This document shows, piece by piece, positions 6,447 to 9,550 of a DNA stretch of 9,550 bases. Below the pieces are notes generated by a model. It had not been told where the DNA came from. It worked only from the letters and a program-made list of their open reading frames with translations, and did no database searches. This stretch comes from CAZCSK01 sp964501265 (GTDB lineage: Bacteria > Actinomycetota > CADDZG01 > JAHWKV01). The position numbers and the translations under genes are program-made. Numbering within the stretch: the first letter of the stretch is position 1; each line of letters begins with the position of its first letter. Where the stretch lies: assembly GCA_964501265.1 (NCBI GenBank), contig CAZCSK010000064.1, positions 1-9,550 on the forward strand. The letters are read 5' to 3'.

Positions 6447-7193
6447 ATGGCGCACCTGGTAAATCCTGTGAGTCGCGCCCCCAGGATGGTGCGGAAGGCG
6501 CTCGCGATCGCGGTCAAAGATCTTCGCTCCGAGGCGCGAGGCAAAGAGATTGCACCGGCGATGGTGCTGTTTGCTCTCGCCTTGGTGTTTATCTCTACTT
6601 TCGCGGTGCCACCCGGTTCGGGTCGGGCGCCGGCGCCTCCGCCGGTCGCAGGTGCAGTGGCGGTGCGCGAAGTGGCGGGAGTTTTGTTGTGGCTTGCGGT
6701 CTTGTTCGCTGCGATAACCGGCTTCGGGCGAAGCGCATCGGCCGAGAACGACGGATCGCGCATGGATGCCCTGGGGCTCGCGCCCGTCGACCCCATGGCG
6801 CTCTTCGCCGGTAAGGCGGCCGCCAACTTGGGCTTTCTTGCAATTCTGCAAGTATTCCTGGTACCCGTGTGGTTATTATTTTTCGACCTCCCCCCGCGAG
6901 CGCTGTTTCCGGAGATCCTCGCCGTCTTGGCGGCAGCAGACATCGGATTGGCCGCCGTGGGGACTCTTTTCGGCGCAGCATCTCAGTACGCAAGGAGCCG
7001 ACACCTCATCATGCCGTTGCTAGCCTTCCCGATTCTGTTGCCGCTTGTTCTTGCGGCCGCACGCCTTACGTCGACTCTAGCCCTCGGCGGTCGATTCGGA
7101 AATGAGATTCGGTGGTTCGTGCTGCTGATAGTCTTCGATGTGGTGTTTGTGACTCTCGGCGCGGTCCTCTTCCAATTCGTAGTTGAAGAATGA
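6447..7193 (+). CDS. ccmB: Heme exporter complex membrane subunit CcmB
   Basis: Membrane partner of CcmA in the ABC-type CcmABCD complex. The 248-aa protein opens with the family-like VRKALAIAVKDLRSEARGKE (15-34), followed by six hydrophobic segments: about 37-54, 75-92, 124-147, 152-174, 187-205 and 223-245. The FGRSASAENDGSRMDAL stretch (93-109) corresponds to the conserved CcmB segment with an acidic and basic motif in the cytoplasmic loop. The ATG at 6447 lies one base after the ccmA stop. A second in-frame ATG at 6486 (residue 14) would remove an N-terminal extension and is possible. A Pro-rich loop (PAPPPV, 62-67) lies between TM1 and TM2. The stop overlaps ccmC as ATGA. Confidence 0.92.
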   Translation: MAHLVNPVSRAPRMVRKALAIAVKDLRSEARGKEIAPAMVLFALALVFISTFAVPPGSGRAPAPPPVAGAVAVREVAGVLLWLAVLFAAITGFGRSASAENDGSRMDALGLAPVDPMALFAGKAAANLGFLAILQVFLVPVWLLFFDLPPRALFPEILAVLAAADIGLAAVGTLFGAASQYARSRHLIMPLLAFPILLPLVLAAARLTSTLALGGRFGNEIRWFVLLIVFDVVFVTLGAVLFQFVVEE

Positions 7194-7864
7194 AACGGGA
7201 TCCTTTTAATTCGTTACTCGTCATCGTCGGCGCGGGAGTAACTGCGGGCATGGGAGCGATTTTCTTGTGGGTGCCTACCGATGACTTTCAGGGAATCGTT
7301 CAGCGGATCTTCTACGTTCACGTTCCGTCGGCCTGGGTGGCCTACCTCGCGTTTTCGGTTGTGCTTGTGGGATCGATCGCGTATCTAAGGACCTCCAACC
7401 CACGATGGGATTGGCTGGCGCACTCGAGCGCCGAGGTCGGAGTAGTTTTCACCGCGGTGACACTTGTAACGGGAATGCTTTGGGGCCGCCCGGTGTGGGG
7501 AGCCTATTGGGTATGGGACCCCCGCCTGACGCTAACTTTCGTCCTATTCTTGATCTATCTCGGATACCTTGTGTTTCGTTGGATGGCAACCGACGCGGGG
7601 CGCGGTGCGCGGGTATCTGCCGTTATAGGGATAACGGGCTTCGCAACGGTGCCTCTGGTGCATTTCTCAGTCGATTGGTGGAGAGGCCAGCATCCGGGGC
7701 GCACGGTCTTCAAGCCCGAGTCGAGCCCCGACCTTCCCCCGCAAATGCTCATCACTATGTTATTCATGCTTGCAATGTTCACCCTCTTGTATGCGCTCTT
7801 CCTTGCCCTTCGTGTGCGGCTTGCCCGTCTGGACGCAGCTGTGATGGAGATGGAGACCGCTTAG
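7190..7864 (+). CDS. ccmC: Heme-handling protein CcmC
   Basis: CcmC binds heme and loads it onto CcmE. The 224-aa protein has six TM segments and all key family features: the first periplasmic His ligand in FYVHVPSAWVAY (His44), the WWD signature WGRPVWGAYWVWDPRLT (98-114) and the second His ligand in LVHFSVDWW (His158). These let me separate it from CcmF, which is much longer. The ATG at 7190 overlaps the ccmB stop, and the TAG at 7862 overlaps the GTG of ccmD (TAGTG). Length and topology are ordinary for the family. Confidence 0.95.
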   Translation: MKRDPFNSLLVIVGAGVTAGMGAIFLWVPTDDFQGIVQRIFYVHVPSAWVAYLAFSVVLVGSIAYLRTSNPRWDWLAHSSAEVGVVFTAVTLVTGMLWGRPVWGAYWVWDPRLTLTFVLFLIYLGYLVFRWMATDAGRGARVSAVIGITGFATVPLVHFSVDWWRGQHPGRTVFKPESSPDLPPQMLITMLFMLAMFTLLYALFLALRVRLARLDAAVMEMETA

Positions 7865-7992
7865 TGGACAATCTCGGCTTTCTGGGAATTGCTTACGCAT
7901 TGGTGTGGATCGGATTCGTGCTTTATCTATTCTCGATTGCCCGCCGTCTTCGCAGGCTGGAAGAGCGGCTCAAGAGGGGCAAGGGAGACTAA
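7864..7992 (+). CDS. ccmD: Small membrane protein CcmD
   Basis: A 42-aa protein starting at a GTG that shares its first base with the ccmC stop. It has a single TM (about 6-23: FLGIAYALVWIGFVLYLF) followed by a basic amphipathic helix (27-40, RRLRRLEERLKRGK). This is the CcmD pattern: one TM with a positively charged cytoplasmic tail, encoded right after ccmC. CcmD stabilises the CcmABC-CcmE complex and is needed for release of holo-CcmE. It lies at the 3' end of a longer open frame (from 7405) whose earlier part is only ccmC read out of frame. It is the last gene of the ccm operon. Confidence 0.85.
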   Translation: MDNLGFLGIAYALVWIGFVLYLFSIARRLRRLEERLKRGKGD

Positions 7993-8003
7993 CTTCGTAT
8001 GGT

Positions 8004-8009
8004 TATAAT
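8004..8009 (+). promoter_or_regulatory. Candidate -10 element for the ferredoxin/cytochrome b operon
   Basis: A perfect TATAAT (within GGTTATAATTCGG) lies in the 51-bp gap between ccmD and the next gene, 35 bases ahead of its TTG start. Transcription would begin near 8016 and leave a leader of about 28 bases. No good -35 hexamer is found 16-18 bases upstream, inside the ccmD tail, so activator dependence or read-through from the ccm operon are alternatives. No terminator hairpin separates ccmD from this site. Confidence 0.45.
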
Positions 8010-8032
8010 TCGGCGCAATGTTGCCCGTGGAC

Positions 8033-8037
8033 AAGGA
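8033..8037 (+). promoter_or_regulatory. Ribosome binding site that fixes the TTG start at 8044
   Basis: AAGGA with a six-base spacer to TTG at 8044. An in-frame TAA directly precedes the TTG (8041-8043), so no longer version is possible. The next in-frame ATG (8068) has no comparable site. Confidence 0.6.
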
Positions 8038-8043
8038 TCGTAA

Positions 8044-8388
8044 TTGAGCAAGAAACCGGAACACGAGATGACCTGGACCAAGGCCGTCATGGTGGCCCTG
8101 GTCATCTCGGCCATGTTGCTGATCACTCTGGGATTCATACCGTCGATCTTCCGGTACGAGTGGGGCAAGCGGTCCGACACCATCGCCACTTTCATCCAAG
8201 ACACGACGGGATACGAATTGAAGGATCGCTATACGCTCGTTCGTATCCACGACATCGTCTCGATGGGTTACCAGACCAACGTTTTCGCCGTCGCTGTGAT
8301 CGCCACTTACAAGATCATGGAAAAGCGCCGCCGCCGGCTGGGCCTTCGGGGCTCAGAGGCCGTTAAGGGATACATGCCGGGCAAATAA
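8044..8388 (+). CDS. Two-TM small protein of unknown family in the cytochrome b operon
   Basis: I do not recognise a family. The 114-aa protein has a charged N-terminus, a strong TM (about 13-35: KAVMVALVISAMLLITLGFI), a polar loop (36-70) with several charged residues, a second weaker hydrophobic segment (71-91) and an Arg-rich end (KRRRR at 94-98). The positive-inside rule places both termini in the cytoplasm. There are no Cys, so no heme c or iron-sulfur centre; His7 and His69 are the only His. It is the first gene after the candidate promoter and overlaps the ferredoxin gene as TAATG, so the two are probably made together. It may be a membrane anchor for the ferredoxin or an accessory subunit of the cytochrome b complex. 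That role is inference from position only. Confidence 0.75.
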   Translation: MSKKPEHEMTWTKAVMVALVISAMLLITLGFIPSIFRYEWGKRSDTIATFIQDTTGYELKDRYTLVRIHDIVSMGYQTNVFAVAVIATYKIMEKRRRRLGLRGSEAVKGYMPGK

Positions 8389-8798
8389 TGGAATACGGGG
8401 ATTACTTCAGCGAAGTAAACAAGATCGAAAAACCTCGCCTTCGAACCGATTACCTCGCGTCGGACGTCGAGGCGACGTGGCTCAAGTCGGTTCACAAGCC
8501 GCCGCGCTACATCGGGCTCATCCCGGAACTCTGCATCCTGTGCGAAGGGTGCGTCGACGTCTGCCCGTGGTACTGCATTTTCATGCTGGACCCGGCTATC
8601 GTGTCAGAGGCTGGCTCCGACGAGGTCGCGCGCGACATGAAGCCCAAGGACATATTGTTCGTGATCGACGACGACGCTTGCACTCGTTGCCTGTTGTGCA
8701 TCGAGAGGTGCCCGACCGGCGCTCTGACCATCGGCAGGCTCGAGGGTGGCAAGGGAGCTCGGGCAATGGGCAAAGTAGCAGCGGAACAAGGGGAATAG
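8388..8798 (+). CDS. 2x[4Fe-4S] ferredoxin-like subunit of a cytochrome b6/bc operon
   Basis: A 136-aa soluble protein with two complete cluster motifs. CILCEGCVDVCP (Cys49, 52, 55, 59) and CTRCLLCIERCP (Cys98, 101, 104, 108) are separated by about 40 residues. Each is CxxCxxCxxxCP, so two low-potential [4Fe-4S] clusters are expected. An additional Cys63 follows the first motif. The 48-residue N-terminal extension and the long inter-motif insert resemble NuoI-type or membrane-complex ferredoxins rather than small free ferredoxins. There is no signal peptide, so it works in the cytoplasm or at the inner membrane face. It overlaps the two-TM gene (TAATG) and ends three bases before the cytochrome b start. 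The context says it is a subunit of, or electron carrier for, the quinone-reactive cytochrome b complex. Confidence 0.88.
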   Translation: MEYGDYFSEVNKIEKPRLRTDYLASDVEATWLKSVHKPPRYIGLIPELCILCEGCVDVCPWYCIFMLDPAIVSEAGSDEVARDMKPKDILFVIDDDACTRCLLCIERCPTGALTIGRLEGGKGARAMGKVAAEQGE

Positions 8799-8801
8799 GT
8801 A

Positions 8802-9550
8802 ATGGCAAAAGCTGCACCTGATAAACCGGGGGGGTTCCCCAACCCGATGAAATTGCTAACGGGACTTTGGGACAAGGTCCGCGATGGCCAGGTCTGGAAG
8901 TCGATCTTCCGGCCAGGCTCGGTGTTTCAAAAGGGATACCAGGATTCCCCCCGAAACCGCGCCTACGTGGTTATGAACTCGGTTCTTTATCACCTTCATC
9001 CGGTGAAGGTGAAACGTCACGGCATCAAACTCTCTTACACACTTTGTTTGGGTGGGCTTTCGTTCTTTCTCTTCATCTTCTTGACGATCACAGGAATATT
9101 TCTGATGTTCTTTTATCGGCCATCTACCGAGGTCGTGTACGCCGACATGTCCGCGCTGCACACGTCCGTCGCATTTGGGCTTTTGGTGCGCAACCTTCAC
9201 CGGTGGAGCGCCCATCTGATGGTGGTGACCGTGTTCCTTCATATGGCCCGCGTCTTCTACACCGGCTCGTACAAACCTCCGCGGGAGTTCAACTGGATCA
9301 TCGGGGTCACCTTGTTGTTGGTGACGCTGTTGCTCGCTTTCACCGGCTACCTGTTGCCGTGGGATCAGTTGGCAATTTGGGCAGTAACGGTGGGAACGCA
9401 GATGGCCTACGAATCACCAGTGGTCGGTAAGGAAGTTTCCTTTGTTCTGCTGGGCGGAGTTCAGATTGGTTCGGCAACTCTGATCCGTTGGTACACGTTG
9501 CACGTTCTGGCGCTTCCTTTCGTCATACTTCTCCAGATGTCGGTCCACTT
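8802..9550 (+). CDS. Cytochrome b6-type subunit of a bc/b6f-like complex, 3' end outside the window
   Basis: At least 249 residues, open at the window end. The ATG at 8802 follows AAGGGG (8788-8793) with an 8-base spacer. After an N-terminal extension of about 75 residues come the family features. CLGG (Cys82-Gly85) lies at the position of Cys35 of cytochrome b6, which holds heme c_n, and the spacing from this Cys to the following YRP is identical. RNLHRWSAH has His133, and FLHMARVF has His147, 14 residues later. GYLLPWDQLAIWAV (182-195) matches the Qo-side GYSLPWDQ motif. His234 and His249 in the last visible helix are 15 apart, the b6-type spacing with 14 residues between. It binds two b hemes and probably c_n, and takes part in quinol oxidation and quinone reduction. 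The subunit IV part or separate gene and a Rieske gene, if present, lie beyond the window. Confidence 0.93.
   Translation, partial: MAKAAPDKPGGFPNPMKLLTGLWDKVRDGQVWKSIFRPGSVFQKGYQDSPRNRAYVVMNSVLYHLHPVKVKRHGIKLSYTLCLGGLSFFLFIFLTITGIFLMFFYRPSTEVVYADMSALHTSVAFGLLVRNLHRWSAHLMVVTVFLHMARVFYTGSYKPPREFNWIIGVTLLLVTLLLAFTGYLLPWDQLAIWAVTVGTQMAYESPVVGKEVSFVLLGGVQIGSATLIRWYTLHVLALPFVILLQMSVH

Noticed and set aside
6314..6943. Long minus-strand open frame of 209 codons
   Set aside because: It is opposite ccmA and ccmB, both with clear family motifs. Its product is low-complexity and basic.
7405..7992. Plus-strand frame of 195 codons over ccmC
   Set aside because: Only the last 42 codons, from the GTG at 7864, are real (CcmD). 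The upstream part is ccmC read in a wrong frame.
8867..9430. Plus-strand frame of 187 codons over the cytochrome b gene
   Set aside because: The cytochrome b frame from 8802 contains all heme ligands and Qo motifs; this frame is its shadow.

Overview
The window (about 58-60% G+C by eye) is a respiratory-chain locus. It combines an almost complete System I cytochrome c maturation (ccm) operon with the start of a cytochrome b6/bc-type operon. A heme-copper-oxidase-like membrane protein is transcribed divergently on the other side. The Cys-type CcmE, the CcmH without a CxxC motif, the tight gene overlaps, and the TTG/GTG starts point to an environmental bacterium outside the Proteobacteria. Cys-type CcmE is known from Desulfovibrio, archaea and several Gram-positive or deep-branching phyla. 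I cannot fix the phylum from the sequence alone.

Layout. (1) 13-1416, minus strand: a 467-aa polytopic protein that aligns by eye with CcoN, the catalytic subunit of cbb3 oxidase. Every position where CcoN carries a heme or CuB histidine is occupied by another residue. Its stop codon overlaps the ATG of a further minus-strand gene that leaves the window. (2) 1456-7992, plus strand: ccmE, ccmF, ccmH-like, short ccmI-like, an unrecognised 375-aa secreted/anchored protein, ccmA, ccmB, ccmC and ccmD. Most junctions are ATGA, TGATG, TTGA or TAGTG overlaps, so this is one translationally coupled operon. No ccmG-type thioredoxin gene is present. (3) 7993-8043: a 51-bp gap with a perfect TATAAT and a good ribosome binding site. 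(4) 8044-9550, plus strand: a two-TM small protein of unknown family, a 2x[4Fe-4S] ferredoxin, and a cytochrome b6-type protein cut by the window end.

How it fits together. CcmABCD load and release heme on CcmE in the extracytoplasmic space. CcmF and the CcmH/CcmI-like proteins then attach it to apocytochromes. The bc/b6-type complex downstream is a natural client: its cytochrome b keeps the Cys of the CLGG motif that holds heme c_n in cytochrome b6. A dedicated ferredoxin encoded directly before this b6-type subunit, where a Rieske gene is often found, suggests a quinone-reactive complex with an added iron-sulfur entry or exit point. The most unusual items are the histidine-less CcoN-like protein, the ferredoxin plus two-TM protein in the cytochrome b operon, the CxxxF CcmE, the CcmH without CxxC, and the unknown 375-aa ccm-operon protein.
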